The position numbers and the translations under genes are program-made. Below are positions 1 to 7,987 of a DNA stretch of 50,929 nucleotides, in pieces. Where the stretch lies: contig JBGSQK010000066.1 of assembly GCA_041738135.1 (NCBI GenBank), forward strand, positions 1 to 50,929, given 5' to 3'. Positions within the stretch are counted from its first letter, which is position 1. Each line of letters opens with the position of its first letter. The notes under the pieces are model-generated. The model saw nothing but the letters and a program-made list of their open reading frames with translations. It was not told where the DNA came from and made no database searches. The DNA is from JAGOMX01 sp041738135 (GTDB lineage Bacteria > Pseudomonadota > Alphaproteobacteria > JAGOMX01).

Positions 1-2
1 AG

Positions 3-203
3 AACGTAACTGGTTTCCTAATCGGTGCCGGTATGGACGTTGCTTTGTCAGACCGTATGTCAATGGGTGTTGAGTACACTTATACAGCTTATGGCTCATT
101 CAGCTATAACGAAGTGGCTGGAAACAACCTTGTAACAAACAAGGTAACTGTTGATCCTTCAGTACATGCCTTCATGGCACACTTGAAGTTCAGGGTATTT
201 TAA
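3..203 (+). CDS. Outer-membrane beta-barrel protein, C-terminal fragment
   Basis: The 5' end lies outside the window. The 66 visible residues show alternating polar/hydrophobic beta-strand patterns (GFLIGAGMDVAL, MSMGVEYTYTAY, VHAFMAHLKFRVF) and end in Phe, the usual C-terminal signal read by the BAM complex. This fits an opacity/OmpA-like surface barrel that sits in the outer membrane. The stop TAA at 201-203 is followed closely by a strong hairpin terminator, so the gene ends its transcript here. The exact family cannot be set from this fragment. Confidence 0.8.
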   Translation, partial: NVTGFLIGAGMDVALSDRMSMGVEYTYTAYGSFSYNEVAGNNLVTNKVTVDPSVHAFMAHLKFRVF

Positions 204-231
204 TATCTTAAACCATTAAGTGAGAAGGGGT

Positions 232-259
232 GGGGCGCAAGCTCCGCCCTTTTTTTTTT
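232..259 (+). terminator. Rho-independent terminator of the outer-membrane protein gene
   Basis: A GGGCG / CGCCC stem (233-237 with 245-249) with a 7-base loop is followed by a run of ten T (250-259). It lies 29 bases after the stop codon of the barrel gene. Confidence 0.85.
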
Positions 260-285
260 GTTTTGTGGTTGGTTGGAAAGTGTGT

Positions 286-378
286 GAGTATTTATAAGAA
301 AAAATGGTGTAGTTTTTTTGGGCAGTTAGCAAGATGTTTCCTATGAAATACCTACGGCATTTCTTTCTTATAAATACG
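286..378. repeat. Intergenic inverted-repeat element with GTATTTATAAGAAA ends
   Basis: The 14-mer GTATTTATAAGAAA at 288-301 is exactly inverted at 364-377, so the element is about 90 bases with inverted ends. A third, direct copy of the left end, continuing into AAATG..G..AGTTT, occurs at 7627-7655. No ORF is convincing inside. It lies in the gap 204-653, which otherwise holds a terminator and a longer palindrome. Confidence 0.55.
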
Positions 379-506
379 CAAACAGCTTGCGGGGTGGGTT
401 AGCGAAATATTCTTTGGTGTAAGTTATTTCCATTTGAAAAATCATGGAATCTTGTTATCGTAGCAGCGAAAAGAAATAGTGTTCTGGATAAGGAATGCTC
501 CCCGAT

Positions 507-618
507 CCCGTCATTGCGAGCCCTCTTGGGCGTGGCAATCCACTTTGATGTTGCCGTTTTATATTAGTTGATAGCAATAAAGTAGATTGCCACGCCCAAG
601 AGGGCTCGCAATGACGGG
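507..618. repeat. Long palindromic intergenic repeat (GTCATTGCGAG family)
   Basis: Bases 507-540 are the exact reverse complement of 585-618, giving a perfect 34-base inverted repeat around a 44-base spacer. The arm contains GTCATTGCGAG and GTGGCAATC, the hallmark of a palindromic repeat family I recall as widespread in Rickettsiales and other host-associated bacteria. It ends 35 bases before the hprK start, so it would form a large hairpin in the hprK leader if transcription enters from upstream. Confidence 0.8.
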
Positions 619-653
619 GCGAGGGGTATGTTGCACAAAAAAAGGAAAAAAAC

Positions 654-1130
654 GTGACGATTATCCCATACTTGCATGCATCTTGTGTTGAAAAAGACGG
701 TTTTGGTGTTTTATTGAGAGGGCATGCGGGGGCTGGGAAGTCTTCTTTTGCATTGTCGCTGATTAATCGTGGATTTAAGTTGGTGGCTGACGATCAAGTG
801 TGGGTTGTTGTTCAGGATGAACAGCTTCAAGCATTCCCAGCAGATGCTCTCAAGGGGCTGCTGGAGGTGAGAGGTGTGGGTATATTAAGGCTAGGCCATA
901 CGCAAGTTTGTGTCATAAAATATCTGATCGATTTGGTGCCGGGGTTTCGTTCAGACCGCATGCCGGAGTCTATGACAACAAACTTAAATGGCGTCCCGTT
1001 AAGATCATTCCAGATGAATCCCATGGACCCTCGGAGCATAGAAAAAATCCTGGTGCTATTTCACCAGGATTTTCTCGGATTCTATGAGGATCAGGATCAG
1101 AAGGGTGAAACCACATCCAAAACCTGTTGA
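654..1130 (+). CDS. hprK: HPr kinase/phosphorylase, short alphaproteobacterial type
   Basis: HprK phosphorylates a serine of HPr and so controls the phosphotransferase system; in alphaproteobacteria it acts in the regulatory nitrogen PTS. The 158-residue protein has only the catalytic domain. It shows a P-loop GHAGAGKS at residues 23-30, an ADD motif at 45-47 and the family signature LKGLLEVRGVGI near 66-77. The N-terminal DRTGG-like domain of Firmicute HprK is absent, as is normal for this class. It starts at GTG 654 with only a weak A/G-rich ribosome site. It usually sits next to EIIA and HPr genes, but here it stands alone and its last 34 bases overlap the convergent flgH. Confidence 0.85.
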   Translation: MTIIPYLHASCVEKDGFGVLLRGHAGAGKSSFALSLINRGFKLVADDQVWVVVQDEQLQAFPADALKGLLEVRGVGILRLGHTQVCVIKYLIDLVPGFRSDRMPESMTTNLNGVPLRSFQMNPMDPRSIEKILVLFHQDFLGFYEDQDQKGETTSKTC

Positions 1131-1846
1131 CCCCATGGTGGTTGTTGGACGTCGGTAATTTGTCCTCTGCCACCGTAGGATATTCTGGCTTCGGCAATCT
1201 TTTCGTATGAAATGACGTTTTCTGCCAAGATGTCTTGGGGTCTGACCACGCCTGTGATGACCATTTCCCTGACTTCGTTATTGACGCGCACCTCTTGTCT
1301 GCCGATAACAACTAAATTCCCGTTGGGAAGAATTTGCGTGACTGTGGCAGCTATTTTAACGTTGAGGCTTTCTGCGCGCTTTATATCACCTTTGCCCTTG
1401 TAAGTAGGGTTGCTTTTAAAATTGATCAAATTATCGGGATCAACAGCCCTAGGAAATCTGAGGGGGAGCTTTGATTCCCAGCCTAGGAAGTTAGGGGCCT
1501 CAATATGTTCTGTCGTAACTCTGGAGCGGCTTGATTCATTGCTGAAGTCTGCATTGTCGGAAAAACTGATGAGTATCGTTAAGATATCACCGATATCCTG
1601 TGCACGTTGATCTTTGAAGAACGAACGCGCGCCTGACCGCCACAGGGAGTTTTCTGCCTGCGTTTCTTGCATGGGTCTTGGCATTGGCATGGTGACCTTA
1701 TTATACCTATCATTGGATTGTGGGTTGCGTATTTGCGTTAGCTGCGGTTGCTCACCGATTTGTCCCATTCTTTCCAGCGAGTTACATCCATTTAAGGATA
1801 GTATCGTAAGAATCAATAAGGGGACTGAAAAGATTTTTAAAAGCAT
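1097..1846 (-). CDS. flgH: Flagellar L-ring protein FlgH
   Basis: FlgH forms the L-ring bushing in the outer membrane around the flagellar rod. The 249-residue product begins with a lipoprotein signal peptide ending in the lipobox LNGC (Cys21). It carries the family core (SLWRSGARSFFKDQRAQDIGD at about 67-87, a stretch where FlgH proteins are usually conserved) and ends in the typical GRG..Q.P.GQQVLDVVSPF pattern. It is the last gene of flgF-flgG-flgA-flgH, starting 3 bases after the flgA stop. Its 3' end overlaps convergent hprK by 34 bases, leaving no room for a separate terminator. Confidence 0.95.
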   Translation of the reverse strand: MLLKIFSVPLLILTILSLNGCNSLERMGQIGEQPQLTQIRNPQSNDRYNKVTMPMPRPMQETQAENSLWRSGARSFFKDQRAQDIGDILTILISFSDNADFSNESSRSRVTTEHIEAPNFLGWESKLPLRFPRAVDPDNLINFKSNPTYKGKGDIKRAESLNVKIAATVTQILPNGNLVVIGRQEVRVNNEVREMVITGVVRPQDILAENVISYEKIAEARISYGGRGQITDVQQPPWGQQVLDVVSPF

Positions 1847-1849
1847 AAT

Positions 1850-2797
1850 TTACTCCGTTCCTAAAATTGTATGCATGGTAGGGATCTCGATACGAACTTG
1901 TTGCGGTCCAATAACTGTTGCGTGTATGACCCGTTGAGAATCCACATTCATAATTTTCACATAAGCATCCTTTGAGCCATTTTCAAGGGCTTTTCCTTTG
2001 GCTGTCATAGATATATTGGGTGACTCCGCATAAATGATCACGGGTTGATTGCGCAAGACCATGTGGGGAATGCTCACGTCATGTTTGGCCAGCGGTTTGT
2101 TGGCTACTAATTCTTGTCGTTTAGGAGTTGCGCCCAATAGTGCCGTTTCGTCCATGATGGTGGATTGATTTATCTGGCTGCTGGGCAGATTTTGCCACTC
2201 AATGTCTGCAGCTGTAATTGTTTCGCCGTGATGAATTGAGCGGGTGAGCACAGGAACCATGGTCATGGGCTGGATTCTACCGTTCACATTTACACGGTTG
2301 AGTTCTCGTCCCTCATGCTGTAGTACTAGTGTGGCACTAAATCTGGTTTTTTGTGAGTTTATGTCCGCATTGGTTACCAGGATTTCTCCGGCTTTTCCTT
2401 TGGGGAAATGCAGGTTAAGGTCCTTGTTGTCCAGTTTAATGCTGAAGCTATCGCTTTTGGTTATTTGTGTCAGGTGTTCTTTGAGCGCTTGCTCCACATC
2501 CTCAATGGGCACCATATCACTAGCACCCACCACCTTGATGCTGTCGTTTTTTGTTTGCGCCAGGTATTCAACCCCATGCTTTTTTGCGATGGTTGTTAAC
2601 CAGTTGTGATTGAGCACTACCGAGCTGCCGGGTTGAGGCGCAATGAGCACTTGCGTGTCCTTCAGTTTTTCAGACGCGTTTGGGAAGATATGCCCGAGTG
2701 TGACGTATCCGCCTTCCACATTGACGGTGCTGTGGTTGGCCGTAGCGCTTGCGCTGGTCGTCAGTATGCAAAAAAGAAGTGTGGCTATTATTTTCAT
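1850..2797 (-). CDS. flgA: Flagellar P-ring assembly chaperone FlgA
   Basis: FlgA is a periplasmic chaperone needed for FlgI P-ring assembly. The 315-residue product has an N-terminal signal peptide (about residues 1-19, ending ASA/TA). A SAF-like beta-clip domain lies in the second half, beginning near VPVLTRSIHHGETITAADI, and the C-terminal part has the usual FlgA features (GATPKRQELVANKPL; VRIEIP). It starts 2 bases after the flgG stop and runs to 3 bases before flgH, so the operon is tightly coupled. The flgI partner is not in the window. Confidence 0.9.
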   Translation of the reverse strand: MKIIATLLFCILTTSASATANHSTVNVEGGYVTLGHIFPNASEKLKDTQVLIAPQPGSSVVLNHNWLTTIAKKHGVEYLAQTKNDSIKVVGASDMVPIEDVEQALKEHLTQITKSDSFSIKLDNKDLNLHFPKGKAGEILVTNADINSQKTRFSATLVLQHEGRELNRVNVNGRIQPMTMVPVLTRSIHHGETITAADIEWQNLPSSQINQSTIMDETALLGATPKRQELVANKPLAKHDVSIPHMVLRNQPVIIYAESPNISMTAKGKALENGSKDAYVKIMNVDSQRVIHATVIGPQQVRIEIPTMHTILGTE

Positions 2798-2799
2798 GA

Positions 2800-3594
2800 T
2801 TATCTCATCAATGACTGAAGATTTTGATCCATCTGCTCAACCGCATTCATGGTCTTGGTATTCATGGCATAAGCTCGTTGTGCTTCGATCAGGGCGGTGA
2901 GTTCTACCACTGGTTTGACGTTAGAGCTTTCAACCGCGAATTGCACAATTGTGCCGAATCCCGCTGTACCTGCGACGCCTGTGGTGGGTGAACCGGCGGC
3001 TATGTTTTCCTTAAACAGGTTGTCGCCCATGGGGTCAAGACTGCCGGGGCTTGCGAAGACGGATAGTTCCAGTTGCCCAACCAAGACAGCATTGGGGCTG
3101 CCTTGGATTTGTGCGTAGATTTGACCTTCTTTGTTGATGTCCAAGCTGGTTGTGTTAGCTGGCAAGGTCAGGTCTGGTTTGGCTTTATAGCCGCTCATGG
3201 TCACCAGTTGGCGTTCTGCATTGAGCTGAAAACGTCCGTCTCTGGTATAACCAATCTCGCCAGTGGGAAGCTCAATATTAAAATAACCCTCTCCCTGGAT
3301 CATCACATCCAGAGGATTGTCGGTAATCTCGATGTCACCTTGCTCCATGGAACGAACAACACCTGCCGTTTTAACGCCCATACCCACTTGCGTACCTGTG
3401 GGGTTTATGGTGCCTTCGGCGGAAGTAGGGGAACCTACGCCTTGGTAGGTTTGATAGTCCTGGTCAACGGCAATGGCGCTGGCCCTTTTAAAGGAAGCTG
3501 TGTTCATATTAGCGATGTTGTTGGAAATTACCCTGACTTTGGTGTCTTGAAAGGATAATCCGCTAGCTGCAGCTGATAATGCTCCGATAGTCAT
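2800..3594 (-). CDS. flgG: Flagellar distal rod protein FlgG
   Basis: FlgG builds the distal rod that passes through the P and L rings. The 264-residue protein begins with the axial-protein heptad region and the conserved SNNIANMNTASFKR motif (about residues 25-38), and carries the FlgG-specific QGVGSPTSAEGTINPTGTQVG stretch at about 51-71. It ends in the C-terminal coiled-coil (VVELTALIEAQRAYAMNTKTM). The length matches the usual 260-262. It lies 14 bases downstream of flgF in the same operon. Confidence 0.96.
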   Translation of the reverse strand: MTIGALSAAASGLSFQDTKVRVISNNIANMNTASFKRASAIAVDQDYQTYQGVGSPTSAEGTINPTGTQVGMGVKTAGVVRSMEQGDIEITDNPLDVMIQGEGYFNIELPTGEIGYTRDGRFQLNAERQLVTMSGYKAKPDLTLPANTTSLDINKEGQIYAQIQGSPNAVLVGQLELSVFASPGSLDPMGDNLFKENIAAGSPTTGVAGTAGFGTIVQFAVESSNVKPVVELTALIEAQRAYAMNTKTMNAVEQMDQNLQSLMR

Positions 3595-3608
3595 GTGTTT
3601 CTTCCTCT

Positions 3609-4343
3609 TTAAACGTTAAGTGGTTTGAGCAAATCATCGATTTGCTGACCGGATTGTTCTTTGTATGTTTCAATAACGAAGGCGTCTTGTGAGTCCTCAC
3701 GCTGCAGCTCGATCATCTGAGCCAAAGCCAGTACTGGATTTACATTGGATGCTTCGTATCCTCGTTGCACCAAGGCAACTTTGTCAGGTGTGGTTGGCTC
3801 CGTGGAAGCCTTCATCAAGGTATTTCCCTGTTTGACCAGCGATTGCGAGTTTGCAAATTTAAAAACGCCGATTTTGGCAACCATTTTTCCATTGGCTGAA
3901 ATAGTGCCATCGCCTGCGATTTTGATATCATTCATGCCTGCAGGGATTGTAATAGGGGATTTGTTGGTATCAGAAAGAGGCAATTTAGAGCTGCCTTGTA
4001 CCAGTTGCCTTTCTTCATTGAGCTCTAACTGGCCATTGCGTGTATAGAGGTTTTCACCCTTGCTGTTTTGGACTGAGAAATAAACATCCTTAGTGGCAAT
4101 GGCCACATCAAGAATATTGCCGGTGTGGGTGATCTCTCCAGGGGTCGTGTCTCTGAAGTTTTCATTGTTTACGGCAAAGGATAAGGAATCCATGAAATTC
4201 TTTTTCGGCTCAAATTCAGCCACCAGAGGTCTGTCAGCTTGGAAGCCGGATGTGGACGCATTGGCCAAGTTATTGGCCAGAATCTGAATGTTATTGCGCG
4301 CAATGGACATGTGTTGCGCCGCAAGATAAGCTGGTGAGTCCAT
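3609..4343 (-). CDS. flgF: Flagellar proximal rod protein FlgF
   Basis: FlgF is a component of the proximal flagellar rod. The 244-residue protein has the axial-family N-terminus (ARNNIQILANNLANASTSGFQADR), the central beta domain and a C-terminal helix with ASNVNPVLALAQMIELQRED. It is the first gene of flgF-flgG-flgA-flgH on the minus strand. The 160-base gap to fliL on the other strand must hold the promoters of both operons. Sequence similarity to flgG is expected; the shorter length and position assign it as flgF. Confidence 0.93.
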   Translation of the reverse strand: MDSPAYLAAQHMSIARNNIQILANNLANASTSGFQADRPLVAEFEPKKNFMDSLSFAVNNENFRDTTPGEITHTGNILDVAIATKDVYFSVQNSKGENLYTRNGQLELNEERQLVQGSSKLPLSDTNKSPITIPAGMNDIKIAGDGTISANGKMVAKIGVFKFANSQSLVKQGNTLMKASTEPTTPDKVALVQRGYEASNVNPVLALAQMIELQREDSQDAFVIETYKEQSGQQIDDLLKPLNV

Positions 4344-4473
4344 GTTCTTTTCCTTTTATTCTTTCTGACCTACATATGCGATTTTAATGCCAACTGAGAA
4401 AAAATGAGCGAATTTCAAATAGATGTGGAAAATAGCCTGCGACTCAAAAATAGATTTATAAAGAGTGAGCTGA

Positions 4474-4485
4474 CAATGCTATAAT
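4474..4485 (+). promoter_or_regulatory. Candidate extended -10 promoter for the fliL operon
   Basis: The sequence AATGCTATAAT contains a perfect TATAAT at 4480-4485 preceded by TGC, an extended -10 element. No good -35 box is visible at 17 bases upstream (TTATAA). It lies 35 bases before the chosen fliL start in the divergent flgF/fliL spacer. Confidence 0.4.
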
Positions 4486-4520
4486 TAAGCAAATAACCAT
4501 ATATGCGGGAGAGCCTTTTT

Positions 4521-5102
4521 ATGGCAACAGAACAAGTACAAGATCAAACGACTGAACTGGAAGAGAAGGAAGCACAAGGTACAGAAGCCAACGAAAATGA
4601 TGAGGGGCTTGAGGTTAAGAAAAGTCTGCTGAGTAATCCCATAATCAAATGGGGGCTATTTATAGGTGGTCCTTTGCTTTTGTTGGGTATCATAACGGGT
4701 GTTCTTTTTATACTCGGTGTGTTTGGTGGGGCAGAAGAAGAACATGCGGCGGCAAAAGAACCGGAAGTGGTTCCTATTGCCGAGCAATTGCATGATGTAT
4801 TTACCTATGCACTACCTTCTATGCTCATCAACTTGCGTACCACAGGCCGGAGAACAAGTTTCTTGAAGGTGACCATTAGTCTGGAAGTTAAGGGCAATGA
4901 AGAAAATAAAAAAGAGATGGATCAATTGAAGCCACGGATTGTGGATCAATTCCAGACTTATTTACGTGAACTGGAAGTGGATGATCTGCAAGGATCTGCC
5001 GGGTTGCAAAGACTCAAGGAAGAGCTGCTTGATCGGGTAAATTCTGTAACAGCTCCCATCAAGGTGCAAAACGTACTGTTTGGTGAGCTTCTGGTTCAAT
5101 AG
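4521..5102 (+). CDS. fliL: Flagellar basal body-associated protein FliL
   Basis: FliL is an inner-membrane protein that surrounds the stator units and supports torque generation. From the ATG at 4521 it has 193 residues: an acidic, Gln/Glu-rich cytoplasmic N-terminus, one membrane segment at about residues 43-69, and a periplasmic domain with the FliL pattern (LINLRTTGRRTSFLKVTISLEV; PRIVDQFQTYLRELEVDDL). I prefer 4521 over the upstream ATG at 4503 because GGGAGAG at 4507-4513 is well placed only for 4521. It starts the operon fliL-fliM-DUF6468-motE. Confidence 0.9.
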   Translation: MATEQVQDQTTELEEKEAQGTEANENDEGLEVKKSLLSNPIIKWGLFIGGPLLLLGIITGVLFILGVFGGAEEEHAAAKEPEVVPIAEQLHDVFTYALPSMLINLRTTGRRTSFLKVTISLEVKGNEENKKEMDQLKPRIVDQFQTYLRELEVDDLQGSAGLQRLKEELLDRVNSVTAPIKVQNVLFGELLVQ

Positions 5103-5110
5103 GGGGCATA

Positions 5111-6127
5111 ATGGCTGGCGATAACACTGTTATCAAAGAAGAACAAGAAAATGACCAGATGTCGGGACGCATATTAGAGCAAGCCGAGATTGATGGTTTG
5201 CTTAAAGGCGCTAACTCTGACCACCGTGGCCTTAAAGCTTTGGTGCAAACCTCCACTTTGGCTCATGAACGTCTTCCTATGCTGGAAGTGGTGTTTGATA
5301 GGCTGGTGAGGCTGCTGTCTACAAGCTTGCGTCATTTCACATCTGATAATGTGGATGTAAGTATGGAAGAAATGACCTCGTCACGCTTTCAGGAATATCT
5401 GGACGGTGTCCCTATGCCAGCTATGCTCAACGTGATCAAAATTAAGGAGTGGGATACGCTTGCCCTTATGGTCATTGATAATCCCCTGGTCTATACGGTT
5501 GTGGATATATTACTGGGCGGTCGTCGTGAAGAAAAGCATGAAGTGCAAGGTCGCACCTATTCAACCATCGAACGGACGCTTAATGAGGAATTCATAAGCG
5601 TCGTATTGCACGACTTATCAAAGTCCTTTGAGCCTGTGGAAAGCATTGAATTTGCTTACGAACGCATGGAGACGAATCCTCGTTTTGCCATGATTGAGCG
5701 GCCCAATAATGCAGGTATTATCATCAGGATGAATATAAAGATTGATGATCGTGGTGGCACTGTAGAGTTCTTTATGCCTTATTCATCTATCGAGCAAGTG
5801 CGTGAGAAGCTTTTGCAGACATTTATCGGCGAGAAATTCGGCAACGATAAAATCTGGGAAAACCACTTGGCGGGCGAGGTCTGGAATACAACCATCGAAG
5901 CGGAGGCGTTGCTGGATCAAGTGACCATAAAGCTGTCAGACGTATTGGCTTGGAAAAAAGGGTCGTTTCTCCCTTTGGAAACTTTTGAAGGGGCCAATAT
6001 TGTTGTGCAAACAGGAGATTGTCGGCTTCTTTCGGGTAAAATCGGTAATGTACGTAAGCGTGTTGCAGTTCAAATCGAGGAAAACTATTTGATAAAGGGA
6101 AAAAATCATGACAAGCATGATCATTGA
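5111..6127 (+). CDS. fliM: Flagellar motor switch protein FliM
   Basis: FliM is the C-ring protein that binds CheY-P and sets the direction of rotation. The 338-residue product has the N-terminal CheY-binding motif (ILEQAEIDGLLKG, about residues 21-33), the central FliM domain (LRHFTSDNVDVSMEEMTSSRFQEYL) and a C-terminal SpoA domain (DVLAWKKGSFLPLE... and the last about 70 residues). It starts 8 bases after fliL and its last 20 bases overlap the next gene, indicating translational coupling. Confidence 0.96.
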   Translation: MAGDNTVIKEEQENDQMSGRILEQAEIDGLLKGANSDHRGLKALVQTSTLAHERLPMLEVVFDRLVRLLSTSLRHFTSDNVDVSMEEMTSSRFQEYLDGVPMPAMLNVIKIKEWDTLALMVIDNPLVYTVVDILLGGRREEKHEVQGRTYSTIERTLNEEFISVVLHDLSKSFEPVESIEFAYERMETNPRFAMIERPNNAGIIIRMNIKIDDRGGTVEFFMPYSSIEQVREKLLQTFIGEKFGNDKIWENHLAGEVWNTTIEAEALLDQVTIKLSDVLAWKKGSFLPLETFEGANIVVQTGDCRLLSGKIGNVRKRVAVQIEENYLIKGKNHDKHDH

Positions 6128-6569
6128 CATATTTACTATAACGTTGCTCATTGCAACCATATGCTATGCCTATACTCTTAACCGTAGAATCCAGCTTATT
6201 CACAGCAATCGTGATGAACTGGGGACATTGCTTAATGGCTTTACCTCTTCTTTGGAGCGAGCCGAGGTGAGTGTGGAAAAGTTAAAGACATCTGGGTACG
6301 ATGCCATTGCCACTTTAAAAACCAGTTTGGAGGAAGCCAGAACTATTCGGGACGACTTGCAGTTTCTGGTGGATCGTGGTGAGGAGATAGCCAATCAATT
6401 GGAAAATGGCATTCGAAAAAAACGTGAGACCAACAATGTGAAGCCTTTTTCATCACATCTGGGACCTGCTCTGGTAGAGACACAAATGGATGTGCCCATG
6501 GAATCAGATGATCAAGTGATTTCTGACATGAAGAAAAAACTCATTGGTCGTCTGAGGACTCTGAAATAG
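6108..6569 (+). CDS. DUF6468-type flagellar-cluster membrane protein
   Basis: This 153-residue protein has one N-terminal membrane helix (about residues 5-22) followed by a predicted helical, coiled-coil-like region (LNGFTSSLERAEVSVEKLK ... LQFLVDRGEEIANQLE). Proteins of this build (DUF6468) sit between fliM and motE in many alphaproteobacteria. The gene starts inside the end of fliM (20-base overlap) and ends 3 bases before motE. The exact role is not established to my knowledge; context suggests the motor or the stator. The family assignment is by architecture and position. Confidence 0.75.
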   Translation: MTSMIIDIFTITLLIATICYAYTLNRRIQLIHSNRDELGTLLNGFTSSLERAEVSVEKLKTSGYDAIATLKTSLEEARTIRDDLQFLVDRGEEIANQLENGIRKKRETNNVKPFSSHLGPALVETQMDVPMESDDQVISDMKKKLIGRLRTLK

Positions 6570-6572
6570 CAT

Positions 6573-7577
6573 ATGAATAAGCGCCTTCTATCCAAAATAG
6601 CTGGATTACTTTCGCCTGCCTTCGTCAAGCTAAGGTTGTTGCAGGTATTAATGGTGTGCGCGGCTTTAATGATACTTATTCGGCTTGAGCGTCTTTATAA
6701 TTTTTCTGATGATGTATTTGTGCAAGGGGCAAAAGCGGAACAGAAGGCTGAAGAAAAAAAACCAGAGCCAGCTAAAAAAGAAGAAGCTCCTCCCGCGGCA
6801 AAAGCTGCGGAACCCGAGGCAAAAAAATCAGAATTTCCTACGGACCAAAAACCCAAAGAAGGATTTACGGCTGAAAATTTTGACATTCTGTCTTTGAGTA
6901 GTGAGCAGGTGGAAGTGCTGCGGACACTGTCCAAGCGCCATCGGGATTTGGTTCAGCGGGAGAGATCCATAACTGAACGAGAAGCTACTTTGCAAGCCAT
7001 AGAGCAGCGCCTGGATCAAAAAACCGAGGAACTCAAAAAAATACAAGAGTATCTGCAGCAGTTGCTGGGACAAAAGGATGAAAAAGAAAAAGAATCCATA
7101 AAAAAACTGGTGCAAGTATATGAAAAGATGAAGCCAACTGAAGCGGCAACCATCTTGCAAGAGCTGGATCTGGAAACGTTGCTCAATATCATGGACGAGA
7201 TGAAGGATACCAAGGTATCCGGAATCCTGGCTAAAATGGAGCCCATACGTGCGCGTTATCTCACCATGGAACTGGCACAACGTCGTAAAAAACTTGAAGA
7301 AAAGATGCAGAAAGATCATGAAGATGATGCGGAAGTTGCAAAGTTAACACCTGCTTTGGGTGGGCCGGTTCCCGTACCTGCAGCAGCTCCAGATGTGGGC
7401 AAGCCCGTGGCAGCGAACAATGAGCCGCAGGCGGTGAAGGCCCCGGCTGAGGATAAGAACGCGAAACTTGTCGATGAAAAAACAGCCAAGCCAGCGACAG
7501 AACCAGCTCCGAAGGCGGATCCCGCAAAGCCAGCTCCAGCTAAGACGGAGAGTCCAAAGGAGGATAGGTCCAAGTAA
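6573..7577 (+). CDS. motE: MotE-like flagellar motility protein
   Basis: MotE is a periplasmic protein required for motor function; in Sinorhizobium it is a chaperone for MotC. The 334-residue product has one membrane segment at about 21-38, an Ala/Lys/Pro-rich linker (about 52-95), a long coiled coil (about 108-185), then an MgtE-N-like helical domain (MKPTEAATILQELDLETLL through ILAKMEPIRARYL, about 186-230). The C-terminal 100 residues are an unusual low-complexity Ala/Pro/Lys tail. It is the last gene of the fliL operon. MotE proteins are normally shorter, so the tail is the odd feature. Confidence 0.8.
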   Translation: MNKRLLSKIAGLLSPAFVKLRLLQVLMVCAALMILIRLERLYNFSDDVFVQGAKAEQKAEEKKPEPAKKEEAPPAAKAAEPEAKKSEFPTDQKPKEGFTAENFDILSLSSEQVEVLRTLSKRHRDLVQRERSITEREATLQAIEQRLDQKTEELKKIQEYLQQLLGQKDEKEKESIKKLVQVYEKMKPTEAATILQELDLETLLNIMDEMKDTKVSGILAKMEPIRARYLTMELAQRRKKLEEKMQKDHEDDAEVAKLTPALGGPVPVPAAAPDVGKPVAANNEPQAVKAPAEDKNAKLVDEKTAKPATEPAPKADPAKPAPAKTESPKEDRSK

Positions 7578-7921
7578 CTCGTTGTGGTAACAAGTGCTTA
7601 TGCTGCTTGCCAATCTGAAAACAGGCGAGTATTTATAAAAAAAATGATGAAGTTTCCTAGCTTTCTTGAGGATCACCCTTACAAATATCTTTAGAGCGTA
7701 TTTGATGACAGCTTACCCAGCCCAAAAACCCAAGTGTTGCAGAGGTTTCGAAATGAAAGCTATTGGTATTATTTTCGGGACCCCCTCTTTCAAGAAAATC
7801 CTGAAAGTTATATGCGGTTTGAGTTTGTGATTTTTTGGAATGCCACAACCGCCTGAATCAGGCACTTGGCGCACAATCAACGGTGATCAGAAATGTCCTT
7901 AGAAAATATTTGGCTTCTAGC
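7578..7921. other. Gap after motE: repeat copy and possible decayed small ORF
   Basis: Bases 7627-7655 are a copy of the left end of the element at 286-378 (GAGTATTTATA, A-run, ATG, AGTTT). From the ATG at 7644 a reading frame runs 16 codons to TAG at 7692, then stays open for 53 more codons to TGA at 7854-7856, with an aromatic-rich segment (SYWYYFRDPLFQENPESY). This may be a decayed small gene or chance. No clear terminator follows motE. Confidence 0.3.
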
Positions 7922-7950
7922 TTGACATTGATGACCTGTCTGTCTAATCT
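7922..7950 (+). promoter_or_regulatory. Sigma-70-type promoter of the orphan gene
   Basis: A perfect -35 TTGACA (7922-7927) and a -10 TAATCT (7945-7950) are separated by 17 bases. Transcription would start near 7957, 20 bases upstream of the ribosome site at 7976 and 31 bases upstream of ATG 7988. This supports the 7988 start and argues against upstream starts. Confidence 0.6.
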
Positions 7951-7987
7951 GGTCAAGTTGTCAATAATAGAATATGGAGATTTTCTT

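Noticed and set aside
7657..7848. 63-codon minus-strand ORF before the orphan gene
   Set aside because: No ribosome site or family signal; it overlaps the better-looking plus-strand broken frame.
7835..7987. Longer N-terminus for the orphan gene
   Set aside because: A consensus-like promoter lies inside it and the strong ribosome site belongs to ATG 7988.
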